From positions 13,268,001 to 13,332,000 of the forward strand of contig CM106585.1 of the NCBI GenBank assembly GCA_048013815.1: a stretch of DNA of 64,000 bases, written 5' to 3'. Every line of letters starts with the position of its first letter. Positions within the stretch are counted from its first letter, which is position 1. Made by a program: the position numbers and the translations under genes. The stretch is from Setoptus koraiensis (Eukaryota; Arthropoda). Of the stretch, positions 36,113 through 49,140 are shown in pieces. The notes under the pieces are model-generated. The model saw only the letters and a program-made list of their open reading frames with translations, made no database searches and was not told the DNA's origin.

Positions 36113-36416
36113 TTTCTCTAGCTTGTTGTCTTGATGTTTTGCGTGCCTAATTGTTTACTTTTTTGTTTTTCTAATCCGTTTCTGTCTATGAGCGGATATT
36201 TTCACTTCGCGATATTGGACTAGATCACTGTTGTTTGGCGCCGTGCTCGACGAGTGTCTTGAAGATTGAACGATTTGTCGGCTTGCTTGATTGCTGGACG
36301 TGATCTATGGAAACGTAGCGAGACAATGACTTATCCACTGTCGTGTGTATTCTGTCTTGGCGTGCTCTCGTCGGCGCTTGTTAGCGATTGATTTGGCCCA
36401 ATCGGCTGGCGGCACA

Positions 36417-36424
36417 TTTTTATA
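36417..36424 (-). promoter_or_regulatory. Possible TATA box of the CBM14 gene
   Basis: The minus strand reads GAGTATAAAAATG about 305 bases above the ATG at 36112, giving a TATAAAAA box. A start about 30 bases downstream would leave a 5' UTR near 280 bases. No clear initiator is seen, so this is tentative. Confidence 0.35.
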
Positions 36425-38505
36425 CTCGCTTTCGCTTGTTCGGGCGGGCTTCCGTCGCTCACTTTCACTCTCGGCTGGCAGGGCGAAAAACAAACTATTC
36501 AGCCATCGCTACTACTGGCGGCCAGTGGATAATGACTGACAGCGGATAATGGCTTGGCTGGCTTGAGCGCGCGCGCGCGTAAGGCATTAGTGGTGGCCCG
36601 GATAATGGATTAAAAGAGTTCTTTCAGGCCGATACCCTGGCCGGCCGGCCGAACGGGGAAAAGTGGCTTCGTCGGGCCGGCCGCACACTAGCGAGCGAAT
36701 CGGTTGCGGTAGAGCATGTTGCTCAAGCAAAGCCCGTCACGGGCACAACGACGACGCGCGCGCGCGTCCGGGGAAATTCTCGCGGGCCCGCCCAGTCCGA
36801 GAAAATTTCGCGCGCGCGAGCTTCTTTCGCGGCGACACACTCGGCTGAATCTTCGCTCGCTAATTCGTGTGATCGCGCTGGCCAAGACGAGACTTGTCAG
36901 ACGTTTTTGAATGGCTGGCATGGGATTAGCAAGGCGGCCGGCAGACTCTCACTTGCGTGCGAGCCGTCACTTTCTTGCGAACGGGCGGAGCCTGTCGGCC
37001 GTTGTCGGTCTCGCCGAAAAATCCCCGTTTTCCTTCACGGCGACGAAGTCCGTTGTTCGCTCGCCGCGACGAAGCCCGTTGTTTGCCCGTCGCGAAAAAA
37101 AAAGTGATTTCCCAAAGTGCAAGAGCCACTTTCGGGGATTTTTCCCGGCGCTCGTTGAGCGGTGAGCTCGACGACGGTCTGGCCGCGCTCGCCGAGACCG
37201 GCGCTGCTGTGACTGTCGGTGTCGCGAAAATTGATCAGTTCTCATCATTATCACACACACACACACACATACGCACGGCGAGCGAGCAACAATTCCAGAA
37301 TGACCTTTTATCGTCGCCGGCCGGCCGGGCTTTGGTTTGCGCTCGCGGGAGGCGAGATTCTCCCATCGTGTCCGAGACAATTAAATGTCATTCGAAGGCA
37401 CAGAAGGCACGGCCAGCGAAAGCGATTGCCGATGCCGCCAATCAATTTGCAGTTCAAATAACTTTTTTGCCTAGTTGGCCGCCGCCGGCCCGTCCGGCAC
37501 GACGGCGGACTATCCGCGGCGAGCGGCGTCGGCGTTGCCCTGCAAATCAGCTCGCAAGCAGTGTCTCAATTGCGTTTATTCAAATGAGCCATCGACTGGC
37601 CGCAATGTCCGGAGTTGCGGCGCGCCGCAATTCCGGACACTGGGTTGCACGGCCGTCGCTTGTGGTCGTTCGGGCCACAGTTTCGGCGGTGTTTCTAATT
37701 GCAAATAATGGTCGCCGCGGCAACAAGTGCCGGTTGTCGGTGGCCAGTCGAGCGCCGGCATTTCATTTGCCGGGGCAGCCACGATTCGCAGATCAGAAAT
37801 CGATCAGTCGATCGGCTCGACATGAGCGTCGCTTCCAGATGAAGCGCTCAAAATTTGCCGCATCCGCTCGAAACGTCGCTCGGTTGCTCGGTTGATCGGA
37901 GAGCATCGATTGGCCGGCCGGCGCGCTGACGGCCGCTCGGAATGCGACGCAACGCCGGAACCGGCTCACATATCCGGCCGCCATTTCATAGAGTTCTCAG
38001 TAGAGTTGTCAGAAGAGTCGTCAGTAGAGTTTGAGAGTTCGAGAGTCCAATTGGCCCGAATCCGTTGCCTGATGGACGGATAATTTCTGCCGGGCCGCAC
38101 AGGTGGAGGCTGCTGCGTCTGCGCATCACACATGATAACATGATAACATACCTGTTGTGAGTGTGTGACGGCGCAAATGATGCTGCAATTGGCAGCTTGA
38201 TTACGGTGACAGCGCGCCGGATAATAACAATGCAGCCAGCACCGGCAATTAACTCTGGCTTGCCGTTGATTTGTTTGCTTTGAGCTGTCATGCTCGCTCG
38301 CTGTGGCTCGGCTGTCGCTGTGGCTCGGGTTCGCGTCGCGGCTCAATACGATCGCCGCCGCCGAGACCCGGGCCGGCAAGCAAATGCTGACCGCGACAAC
38401 GAGAGCGACAAAAACAATGGACCTTCAAGTGTTCCGACTCTGGCGGTCGCGGCGCCAGATTGGCACCTTGTAATGCGAGGCTTGCGCCGTGTCGGACTCC
38501 GTCAG

Positions 38506-38565
38506 GCGCTATCGGATCAGGCGCTATCGGATCAGGCGCTATCGGATCAGGCGCTATCAGATCAG
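38506..38565. repeat. 15-base tandem repeat, four copies
   Basis: GCGCTATCGGATCAG is repeated four times; the last has one change. Confidence 0.95.
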
Positions 38566-39865
38566 GCGGTTCCGCCGGTCTCGGGCGATTTCGGGCGGCT
38601 TTGGCGGGTTCGGGCGGCTTTGGACGGGTTCGGGCGGCGAGTTGGTGCACTCGAACGGGTCCGCCGAAACGGGCGGCCGCGACGGGTCGCGACTCTCGAG
38701 TACGCAGACGGTCGCTTTGGACACGACTGACAAGTTGTGAGTGTGCTGAGCGGCAGTCCGCTCAGGCTGACCGTCGGCCGGCTCGGCCGAGTGACCGACG
38801 TGCGAGCGCTACCAACTAAAGAGGATGAGATTACCTAATAATGAAATAATGATAATAATTTAAATAATAGAAACTGGTCGCCGTTGTTGTTGCTGCTGCC
38901 GCACTTCCGTTAGACACTGGCACTTGGCTAAGTTGCAGCTCATCAATGCTATCTCAATCGCGCCATCTCAGCAGCTACAATAACACAACTGAGCTGGCAT
39001 TTAGCACACATTTAGCCGGCCACTGCAGCCAGCGGACAGTGTAAGGGTAAGCCTGGCCAGATCCAGATTGGCAGGTGAACAAATTTGCATAATCGCTCCA
39101 CCTGTTGGCGTGCCGCGTCTCTATTAGAGAAGAGCGACAACAACAGTTACAGCGACAACAGTTGCAACAACGCAAGCAACAGTTACGGCATTAACAGTTA
39201 CAACAACGGCAACACTCGCAACGAGAATAACAACAACAACAGCAACAACGGCAGCGTGTCCAGCGGGCCGATCACCTGTGACAGAGTGATTGTTTGCACT
39301 TGGCCAGTTCGCATTGTTGTCGGCGTTGTTTTAGTGGGGGCCAAGTTCAGACGGCGTTCGGCGGACTGTTCGGCTCGCAGGCCGTCCAAAGAGCGCCGGT
39401 CGCGAACGTTCGCCGACGTTCGCGAATCGGGGGCTCGAGCGAATCAGACGCTCGGCCGGCCGACGTGCTCATCTGAGCAGATCGAGCCGAAATGGCTCAA
39501 ATTCGGCTGGATCGGTCTCTAACAATCGGGACGATTGAGCGAGCGACTACAAATTAGTTGCCCCGCTCGCCGTCTAATCAATATTCAATTATTTGCAGCG
39601 GCAACTTTATCTCATGGCAGCGCCGTGCGTATGGCGTGCGATACTGCCATATCCACCGCCTTGCCTGTGTGTGTCATCATAATCACCTGTGCAAATATTA
39701 ATTCTTAGTTGTTAATTATGTCGTTTCAGTATGTGAGCAGCCAGTCGCGAACGTTCGCCGACGTTCGAGCGAATCAGACGGCCGGCCGGCCGGCCGGCCA
39801 GCACACGGCAGCTAGCGAGCCGTTGTCGGGCTGGCGGGTATCAGGCGTATATAAGGCGTATATAA

Positions 39866-39909
39866 GGCGGGTATCTGGCGGGTATCTGGCGGGTATCTGG
39901 CGGGTATCA
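39866..39909. repeat. 11-base GGCGGGTATCT array
   Basis: Four copies of GGCGGGTATCT, preceded by two GGCGTATATAA units and a GCCG run at 39779-39799. Confidence 0.92.
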
Positions 39910-41643
39910 ATTGTGCGCTGGCAAACAAAATTGATCGCTTGATTAACGCGTTAGCGCCATTGTTGGCCGATGCGACTAAGGTCGCCCGGCGATCGCCGAT
40001 TGGCGCGTCTTTAACAAACAAACCAGCGCGTTACCCGACGAAACTCGCTGGCCATCGAGCGCGAGATAAACGGCCAATTAACAATTATCCTCGAACTTTA
40101 TTCATAACACGGCCGTCGTAGCGCCACTTGCAACTGGCGACTGATATAACTGGCAACTGGCGACTGATATAACGGGCAACTGACGCAACTGCCAATGTTA
40201 TAATTGAGATATTTGCCCGAAAACGGGACACAAAGAGTTGAAACTATAACATGTTGCTGTTAACATTTTCATTATTTTATCATCGCAACTAAATCGCTCA
40301 ACGACAGTCGCACAATAATTGATGATAATTTCTCATCGTGCACAGTTTGCAGTAAAACGAGCCCCGTCCGTGTCCGTCGGCGCGCTCTGTCGTGCTCATT
40401 TAACTCCATTTGCTCATTTAACTCCATTTGGTCGCCATTTAATTCCGTCTAACTCATTTATCCGTCGTTGGCAATTGTCAGTGCCAATGAGCCAAACGGA
40501 TGAACGGACAAAATCAGCCTGCCCACAACAATAATAGCTAATAACAATAATATTGTTATTTCATGCTGGCCGGCCGGCCGAGATTATTGTCTGGCACACA
40601 ATTATCGCGTATTGTTAGCGTCGAGTGTGTGAAATATGCACTGCAAACAATTACCGTTTTATTCGTCTTTTATTTGTCGCTCGATGCGACAAACAAACGA
40701 CTAATAACAAATTGCGAACTTGAGCTCGCCAATTCAATTCGCGCGAACGAAATGAATTAGCTGGCCATTCATTGAATCGGCCATCTCGACTTGATGATCA
40801 AGTTCATTCCGACACCACAGTGCCAGAGTGGCGCCGACAGGGCAGAGATATCGATCATCACGAGCTCGCCAGCAACCATTGACACTTGTTGCCGTTTATT
40901 GGCTATGTGGCCCGTTTACGCTCGATACGAGCCACATAATAATTTTTTGATAATTTGCAACTTGCGAGCTTGCCATTGCGGCCGCAAACTTGAATCGGCA
41001 CTAGGCAACTTGCATTGGCGTGCAATTCAATAACGGCCCGTTATTAACGGGCCCGGCCAACCCGATTGGAGGGCGCCATCAATTGTTGGCGGGCGACCGG
41101 GCGACAACGAGCAACCGTTAACACGTCGGCCAGACCGGTGGCCACTCTGCGTCTCGTTTGCTCTTATCGGCGTCGTTGCGACAACAACACCGACAACAAC
41201 GACGGTAATTGCCCGACATTGGATATTACGACACTGGATATTACGACACTGGAGCCGGCTTTTATAATGATAATGTGTCATCGCTATCACACACCATCAA
41301 CGGCTTCGAAGCCGCCATAAACGGCCGGCCCGTTGCAAGTTGCAATAAAAAGCGGCCCGATAAAACGAGTCGAGACTGTCGACTCGAGAGTGAACAACAA
41401 CAACAACAACGGCAATTGGACACACATCAACGCATGGCGTAAATAGAGCTAGCTAAACGAGCTGCGAGACACTGAAATTTGCATTCGACAATGCGCATTC
41501 AGATGCATATTTCAGCAACGATGATGCAACAACCCAGCCTTTTCTTGCAAAGACATCATGCTACGGGCATCGTAACAACAACACCGACAACAACGACAGC
41601 AACAGCAGCAGCAACAACAACAACAGCAACAACAACAACACCG

Positions 41644-41725
<82 letters not shown>

Positions 41726-41726
41726 C
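41644..41726. repeat. (ACA)27 microsatellite
   Basis: About 82 bases of pure ACA/CAA following a more mixed CAA/CAG/ACC region from about 41573. It reads as poly-Thr, poly-Gln or poly-Asn depending on frame; no gene structure supports translation. Confidence 0.95.
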
Positions 41727-42302
41727 TGCAACCACAAAACGTAAAATGAAAAATATAAAACGGCGAGTGTTGGGCAACAGGCGGACCCGGTGAAACGAGC
41801 CGCTGGCGTGATTTTCCGTTGGACACACTGTGACTTGTTGTTGCACGACCATGATGAGAACTGATGATGATTCGTGTGTGAGATTTTGCTGTTGTTGCGA
41901 GCACAAGTGCAGCGAGTTCCTCAAATGGCCCAATTAACTAGTGACCACTAATTACGCATAATGCAACAGGTAATGCAAGCGCGCACGCCAAGTCGCTTGG
42001 CGGGCGGCTCGTTTTTTCTCGCGCCAATTTGCCAATTTGCTGACTTGCGCCACCGAGCGCCGCCGCCGGCGCGTGATTGACGGACTCGCCGGCTCAAACT
42101 TCCGCTCTCTTGCTATTATGTGCCGCAGTTTTGTATTGTGTTGCCAATAGTGGCCGGCAGACAGCGCGTTATTGAGGCGACTCTGGCAACTCGTCCTGCC
42201 AACAGGCTCGTGGCCAGCTCGGCCTGGCGAGCGTCGGATTTGGCGTGCGAAACGGTCGCTGTCTTTGAGCGCTGATCCAATGATTTGTGCCACCGGTGGG
42301 CG

Positions 42303-42420
42303 CCAAATCGCAGCCAAATCGCAGCCAAATCACAGCCAAATCGCAGCCAAATCACAGCCAAATCGCAGCCAAATCACATCCAAATCGTAGCCTAATCGCA
42401 GCCAGATCACAGCCAGATCA
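42303..42420. repeat. 11-base CCAAATCGCAG minisatellite
   Basis: About 10.7 copies. Units alternate between CCAAATCGCAG and CCAAATCACAG in the first half, a nascent 22-base higher-order unit, and decay toward the 3' side (CCTAATCGCAG, CCAGATCACAG). Confidence 0.95.
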
Positions 42421-44161
42421 TCTGGACAGGGCTCCCGCTCGGATTCCGTCTCGGATAGTCGTAGCACCGTTTTTCGTGAGCCGGCGCGGGCCGGCAGTGC
42501 CGAGACGAGCCCACGAGCGGGAGATTGGGCGGCACAGGGTGCCGCGACGGACCGTCTTCGGACGAGTCGGATCGGACAACTAAGTTGTTTTCTTCGAACA
42601 CAGTTTGCAATTGTTTCTTTTTCCACTCGTTTCGCCAGACACTTTTTCGCACGAGTCGTCTTGCGAACGCGACGGCTCGCAAGCACAACAACTCGCCATT
42701 CGCGAACACAACAACTCGCCATTCGCGAACAATCAATGGCCAACCAAAACTGGTGCTGGCACAACCAGAGCAAACAACAAATTGTCATTGTTGTCAACAA
42801 TGGCGCCACTTAGCCAGCGCAGCCGCATTGGTTGTTGCGGCCCGTGCCCGGTTCGGCCAATGGTCTTGCCAAACTGAGAGCCAGAGTCACTTGCCTTGGC
42901 TGCTCGCTGGCTAATTAATCAGGGCTGGCGTTGCTGTCGACAATGCACAATTAAAGCACTTGTCGGGCTGACCGTCGTTACGTGCGCGCATGCGACAGTG
43001 ATATAGTGAGCGCTCTTTTTATCGCCAATTTATCCAGGCCATTGTATGCAAATGCAACGGACAAAATCTGGCTGAAATTGCGCTCGACAGCGACGTCTCG
43101 ATTTGTAGTGTTTGCACTGCCACTGCCGAGCTGGCCATTGATTGTTCAGGGCTGTTCGCTGGCGAGCCGAGGGCCGACGCCGCACGTCGAGTCGAACGGC
43201 TGATTAGCCGGGCCGGCCCATCGTCGGGCTCATCGTCGGGCTCACCGCCGGGCTCACCGTCGGGCTCGTTGTCGTCCGGCGAGCGTTGGAAACAACGCAA
43301 ATGTGTCTGACAACATCGAGTGCGATGATTAAGAATCGACGAAAAAATGAAGCGGCTTCCATTAGCGCGAGCGACTTTTTGCGAAAGTCTTGCCAGCAAA
43401 TCGCGAACATCCGACAACATCTAAACAGTGAAAACAATTTGCCATCTCGCTCTCTAATGATTCTGTGCCCGTCTATGCGATAAATATCGCATTCGCAGCC
43501 GACACTGCTCACGTTCAAGGTCGCCTGTTCATTATCCATAATGAGCAGGCTAACCTCGTGATTGCCGAAATGTTTGTGTGTGTGTGTGTGTGTGTGTCCC
43601 ATAAGTACGTAACGCAAACACTGCATTGAATTGTAATTAGCGGCCACAGGTGAGCCCCGGCAGCCGGTTGGCAGTAGGTGAAAAACAATGGCACAGCCAC
43701 CTGCCGGCCCGCTCGATTTGCGCGCTTTTTTCTCCGCTTTTCTAGCCATTTTCCCACAGCTCGCAATGTTTTGTCGCTGGCAATATCGCGCAATATCGCG
43801 CAATATCGCCATGAGCGAATACACATATAAACATAAATATATTTGTATATAAATCGCTGACGAGCTCGCCAAAAAATACAGCCAAAAAGTACGCCGGCCA
43901 GGGCCGCGAGCGCAGTCTGGGGCTGGCAAAAAGCGACCAAGCAGCGGTGCGCTATGCAGACGCCCCAAAACGAGCGGGCCTAATGAACGGCGTGCTCATT
44001 CTTTTTATTTTCATGTAAATCAAGCAGCGATCTTAATGAGCGGCGGCGGCGGCGGCGATAACGGCAAGCTGCGAACAACAAACGCGATTGTAGCCGTTGT
44101 CTCGTGATTGAATTGAGTTGTGCCGAGCTACTGTTTGTTTGTCTGACAAACTTTGTCGGGT

Positions 44162-44251
44162 TCGTCTGTCGAGCTCGTCTGTCGAGCTCGTCTGTCGGGC
44201 TCGTCTGTCGGGCTCGTGTGTCGAGCTCGTGTGTCGAGCTCGTGTGTCGAG
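44162..44251. repeat. 13-base TCGTCTGTCGAGC array
   Basis: Seven copies in three variants arranged in order: CTGTCGAGC twice, CTGTCGGGC twice, GTGTCGAGC three times, as expected of stepwise unit duplication. Confidence 0.92.
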
Positions 44252-44556
44252 ATTGCGTCGGCCGTCGGCCGACACAAGCTAATCGGCCGATTGGCATCGC
44301 CGGCAGCCAGTCGGCCGATCGACAGCGCGCTGATGAGCTTGTTGATTAATTACATTCGCGTTTTCACATTGTCAGCGCACGAGACGGCGATCGTCGTGAA
44401 ACGGTGCGCGAGCCCCCACTGAGATGGCGCCCTTTTTTCAATTAGAGCGAGCTCTTTGGCGACCAGCGAACGGCGAGCGGGCCGAACGGCGAGCGGGCCG
44501 AACGATGAGCGAGGCGACGAGCCGAGACAAAACGAGACCAGCGACCGAACGACGGC

Positions 44557-44617
44557 GAGAACGAGACGAGAACGAGACGAGAACGAGACGAGAACGAGAC
44601 GAGAACGAGACGAGAAT
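44557..44617. repeat. 11-base GAGAACGAGAC array
   Basis: Five exact copies of GAGAACGAGAC followed by a diverged one, in a GA-rich, strand-asymmetric region. Confidence 0.92.
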
Positions 44618-45552
44618 CTGAGAAAACGAGCGCAAACGAGAGAGAACGAGCGAAAACGAGACGAGAACGAAGGCAAAACAATTAGCGCGACCCCGCCAGC
44701 ACAATTGGCGCCACGTGCTCGTCGCCAGGGCGACGCGCGCGCGCTGTCAGGCAGATCGGGCAGGCGGGGGCACGCACAAGCGTTGCGTAACTGGCCAGTT
44801 GTCAGCTAGCTGGGCAACAAACCGGGAGAGAGGCGCGAGCAACGGTCAACGACTCGGCGGCAGCGGCAGCGGCACCGTTGTGAGCCTAATTGAACTGTGG
44901 TCATCCGCACTAACGGACTCGGGCACCAGCGCTCTCTCTCTAGGCAGGCACTATTCACACTGGCACCATTCACACTGGCACTGGTCGCACCGCCAGAAAC
45001 AACCGCCAGGCGACCAACAGCCCAATAACAGGTGAGCAACGGATGACGGAGCGACCGTTGGACTGACACCCGTTGGGCGCCCGCCACTTTTGCCACTTTG
45101 GCCACCTTTGGCCACCTTTGCCACTCTGGCCACTCTGGCCACTTTGGCCGGCCAATTGTTGTTGCCCAGGTGAACTTGACACTAATCTTATCTCGCGCTG
45201 ATGGCGCACACTAATGAAATGAAACTGCACTCCGTCCATCAGTCAAACATACTGTTTTTAAATAATGTAATAATTACAACTGTTACCCAACTGGCAGAGC
45301 GTGTGCGGTGGCAGCAGCAGCGGCGGCGCAAGTCAACTTACAACTTTGTTAGCGCAACAAGTTGCGTAACTTATAATGCCAACAAAACTACATAATCATA
45401 TGGCATCTCTCGTTGTCGTTGTATCACACACACAATATCTCGGCTCACCTTTGATACTCGCTCACAATTTGACCACTAAATCAGACACAGCCACAGACAC
45501 ACAGAGTTCATTATGTCCATTGTTTTAGTGTCCGCCGGGCCGACCGCCGACA

Positions 45553-45585
45553 ATTCAAATAAGATTCAAATAAGATTCAAATAAG
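45553..45585. repeat. 11-base ATTCAAATAAG triple
   Basis: Three exact tandem copies. Confidence 0.93.
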
Positions 45586-45873
45586 ATGGCCAGCAAACCA
45601 TTTTCATATCTCTTTGCATCGCTCGCTCTCGCTCTCTCGCTCGCCGGGCCAGGCCAATTGGCGTGTGTGCGCTTTTGTTGGCAAATTTCGGCTGGCGTCA
45701 CTCTTACAAAACAACAAAATTTAATTTTGATACAAGCCAACAATTGTATCATTGCCACTCGAGCTACTTGATCCGGGGTCATCATAATCAAACAACAACA
45801 AGTGTCCGTGCTCTACTGGTCACACCGGCTGTCCGTCAAGTGTCCAGTCAAGTGCGATATCTCGTAATCCTTT

Positions 45874-45879
45874 TGTGTG

Positions 45880-45926
<47 letters not shown>

Positions 45927-45927
45927 G
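45874..45927. repeat. TG microsatellite
   Basis: A TG run of about 54 bases with two CG interruptions. Confidence 0.93.
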
Positions 45928-46553
45928 CTGTTGTAACCGTGTGCCAGCGTAGTGACAGAGGCCGGATAATCTTCTTTTTCGGCCCTTGTTGGCGTTGCCT
46001 TCGCCGACACTCGACGCACACACGCACGACGCACACGCACGACGCACACGCACACAACGCACTATTCACGAGCCCTCTGGCGAGCGTTGGCATGACACCT
46101 CTGGCGTGTCGGGCAAACGATCTTGCCAGCGAACTGTCTGCTCGACATCAACATTTGCGCGTCAAATCCGACGCAGCGCATCGTGCCGACGATCGCAGTT
46201 GATATATGAATTATGATTGTTATATAATTATCGCTACTTGGCGGCCAGAATTCATCGCCACGGGCCAATTGCGCCACGGCCAATCTTCACAAGGTCACGC
46301 TTGCTTGCCCCTTGCCCGCTAAACCGTTCACGCGAATGCCCATTTACCCAGTGTTTGTTGACTGGTTTACCCAGTGTCTCGACTGGTTTACCCAGTGTCT
46401 GTTGTAGGTATTCACGCGTGAACAAGAGATAGAAGCGCCAGCTGGCGACGGTGATCCGCACCAGAGACATTGTTACCAGGTAACGATTGACTTGGCGAGC
46501 TAGTGGGTTACGTTAGCTCGGCTGAGCTGACGAAACACACCATTAGTAACTAG

Positions 46554-46674
46554 ATGGCGCGTCAGATGTCGCACCATTGTTACTCACAGTTTGTGAGACT
46601 TGTCTGGCTGTCAATTATTATCGTTCTCGCCGGATACACACCACCGATTAACACTGTTCGTATCCGGACGACAG
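46554..46674 (+). other. Candidate first coding exon of a secreted protein (weak)
   Basis: ATG at 46554 opens a frame with a hydrophobic stretch (FVRLVWLSIIIVLAG) like a signal peptide and reaches a consensus donor CAG/GTGAGC at 46674/46675 in phase 1. No following exon was identified, and the kinase gene lies on the opposite strand just downstream. It may be chance. Confidence 0.2.
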
Positions 46675-47087
46675 GTGAGCTGTCCATGTTAAGAGCGACA
46701 ACTTTTTTTGTTGGTTGTTGGTTTATCGTTCGCGTTGGTTGGAAAGGCGCGAGCGCGTGGCACGTGACATGTTCGTCATATTTGGCCCGCAGCAAAGTGG
46801 ACGAAATCAATCAACTAATGAGCATTCGTTTGTCGCCCGTTCATTTCAATTGGAGTCTCGTCGCCAATAGCAGAGCAATCATAAGACGTCTTGTCGAGCG
46901 GAGAAAAATGGAACCATTCTCAAAACATTTGCGTTGGACATGTAGCTCCGACTCAAAAAACAGGAGAAATGCCTAAGCACCCGGGGACCCGCTCAAAGAA
47001 TCATCGAGGCAACTCGTCGAGGGAGACAGATTTTCGAGACAGCCGGTCAGGTATCAATGACGTGTTGTACACCGTGTTTAGTAACTC

Positions 47088-47093
47088 TTTATT
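47088..47093 (-). terminator. Poly(A) signal of the PCTAIRE kinase gene
   Basis: TTTATT on the plus strand gives AATAAA on the minus strand about 215 bases past the kinase stop codon. Confidence 0.4.
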
Positions 47094-47306
47094 TCGGACT
47101 GTGTGCTCATACTTATACTCTATGCTATATATACTTAAACTGTGTCTTTGTATACATTTAAACTTTATATAATTATCAAAATTATCTAGTTATACAGTTG
47201 CTCAAGATGGATGGATATCACATTAAATTACCACAACGTAGCGATGTGCTAGTTGTTTGCTAGTTTGTGTGTGTGTGTGTGTGTTTGCTGCAAACGGCGA
47301 CAACGG

Positions 47307-49109
47307 CTAGACATGGTTGAGCCTTTGACCCGGATTAAGCGTTATGTGAACTCCTGGAACGCTAAATATGGATTCGCGTTCCGACAGACTGTGCACATCG
47401 CTGGGCAAACCGGCAAAAAAGGGATCCTGTCTGGCCGCATCGCACGATATTCTCTCGGATGGGCGATATTTGAGAAATTTCATTAGCAGCGCCATACCGT
47501 CGGCGTCTAAACGGGGCGCCCGGTGTATGAGTTTCTCTGGCTTGAAGGGGGGGAAATTGTAGCGCTTATATTGGCCGTTGTCCAATATCTCGGGCCACAG
47601 GTATTTGTTTGGTGTGCCCAAGCAGCTGAATATAAGATACAATTGTTGCTGCACGCTAGAGCCCGGGAAAAAAGTGCGTCCGCTGGCCATCTCGAAAAAT
47701 ATACAACCGACGCCCCACATGTCAATGGAGTGGTCGTAGTCGGTGTTGCCCAGCAGCACGTCGGGCGGCCTGTACCACAGTGTGACAACCTCGTTGCTGT
47801 AAGACTTGGTGGGAATACTCTTGGCTCTGGCCAGGCCAAAGTCGCAGATTTTCAATTCGCCCCGTCTGTTGATGAGCAAATTTTGCGGCTTCAGGTCCCG
47901 GTGCAACACTTGGCGCGAATGGCAAAACGACAGGCCCCGCAGTAGCTGGTAGAGGAAGAGCTGCATGTGGGAGAATAGTGACAACAACATTAACAATTAG
48001 TCGATTGGTTGCTGGAAAAGTGGCCAAAAATTGCCAAAAGTTGCCAAAAGTTGCCAAAAGTTGGCCCAATTTTGCAATCGGGGCAACGGGATCTTTGGAT
48101 TTTTGTATGGCTTTACAGTGGCAGTTTTGTGAGGCTTACCCTTGCGTTGTGCATGCTCAGGATGTAGTTGCAATCCTTCATGTAGGCGTACAGGTCCTGG
48201 CCAACGTACTCGAACACCAGCGTCAGCTTCTCCGGCGTGTGACAAATGTCGTGCAATGTGACAATGTTGTTGTGACGCAACAATCGCAACAGCGACACCT
48301 CACGGATGGCCGTACACGGGGCGCCCTCGTCGTGTTCTTTGAGAATTTCCTTCAGTGCCACCAGCTCGTTGCTGAGCCGACTGCGGCCCTGATACACGGT
48401 GGCGTAGGTGCCCTTGCCCAGCTTTTGCAGCTTGAAATAGGACTCGATTTTGCCGTAGCCCAGGTCGGACAACGATTGCCGCTGCTCCGATCTGCTCAGT
48501 CGCCGCTGGGGCACCAAGCACACGTTGCCTGCGCCACAGTCGCCCTGCAGTGAGCCGGCCGGCGAGCTCGAGCCGCTACTGGCCACACTGCCGCTGCTGC
48601 CCTGACTGCCCCTGGCCCCCGGCCCGGAATACGCCGGCTGCGGAAGGGCGCCTGTGCCCGCCAGGCCGCTACCGAACTTGATTCTGTTGTTAACTTGTTG
48701 CTGTAATGCTAGATTTCGCGCTCTCGGCGACGAGCTGCTGCTGGCCATATCATCATTGGCCGTCACCGTCAGCGGCGAGCCCACTTTAGTGGCCGCCTTC
48801 AGCACTATTGTTCCGTCCAAATTGAGGCACGGCGTGTCGGCCACAGTGATCCGCCTAGACATGACCGCACGGGCTTGCTGCTGTTCCGGCTCGCCGGCGA
48901 CAACTTGCCCGGCCGTGTCCGCTGCCGGCTTGTTGTTTTGGTGGTTTTTGGGGTCCGGATGCTGCGCGCCCGATGCATGGCTGCTATCAACGTGGTGCGG
49001 GCTTACATCAACATTTATATTAAAGCTTGACGTTGTCGGCCTGATGGCCAGGTGAGAGGGGTGCTCGATGAAAGAGGTGGATTTGGTACGATAATTGCTA
49101 GTTTTTAAT

Positions 49110-49140
<31 letters not shown>

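Larger units (their letters stand above)
36113..47306. other. Gene-poor, GC-rich interval with many minisatellites
   Basis: No conserved gene is recognised. A 313-codon open frame (36957-37895, +) and other long frames lack motifs and arise in GC-rich DNA where stop codons are rare. Arrays include 15-base (38506-38565), 11-base (39866-39909), ACA (41644-41726), 11-base (42303-42420), 13-base (44162-44251) and 11-base (44557-44617) repeats. GC alternations occur at 36571-36580 and 36753-36765. Near 46554-46674 (+) an ATG frame with a signal-like hydrophobic stretch ends at a consensus donor and is a weak first-exon candidate. Confidence 0.45.

Noticed and set aside
36957-37895. A 313-codon open frame on the plus strand
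   Set aside because: It lies in GC-rich DNA where stops are rare, runs through a CA microsatellite (SHTHTHIRT), and shows no motif, signal peptide or family resemblance.
41479-41933. Poly-Thr, poly-Cys and poly-Val frames
   Set aside because: Frames of the ACA microsatellite only.
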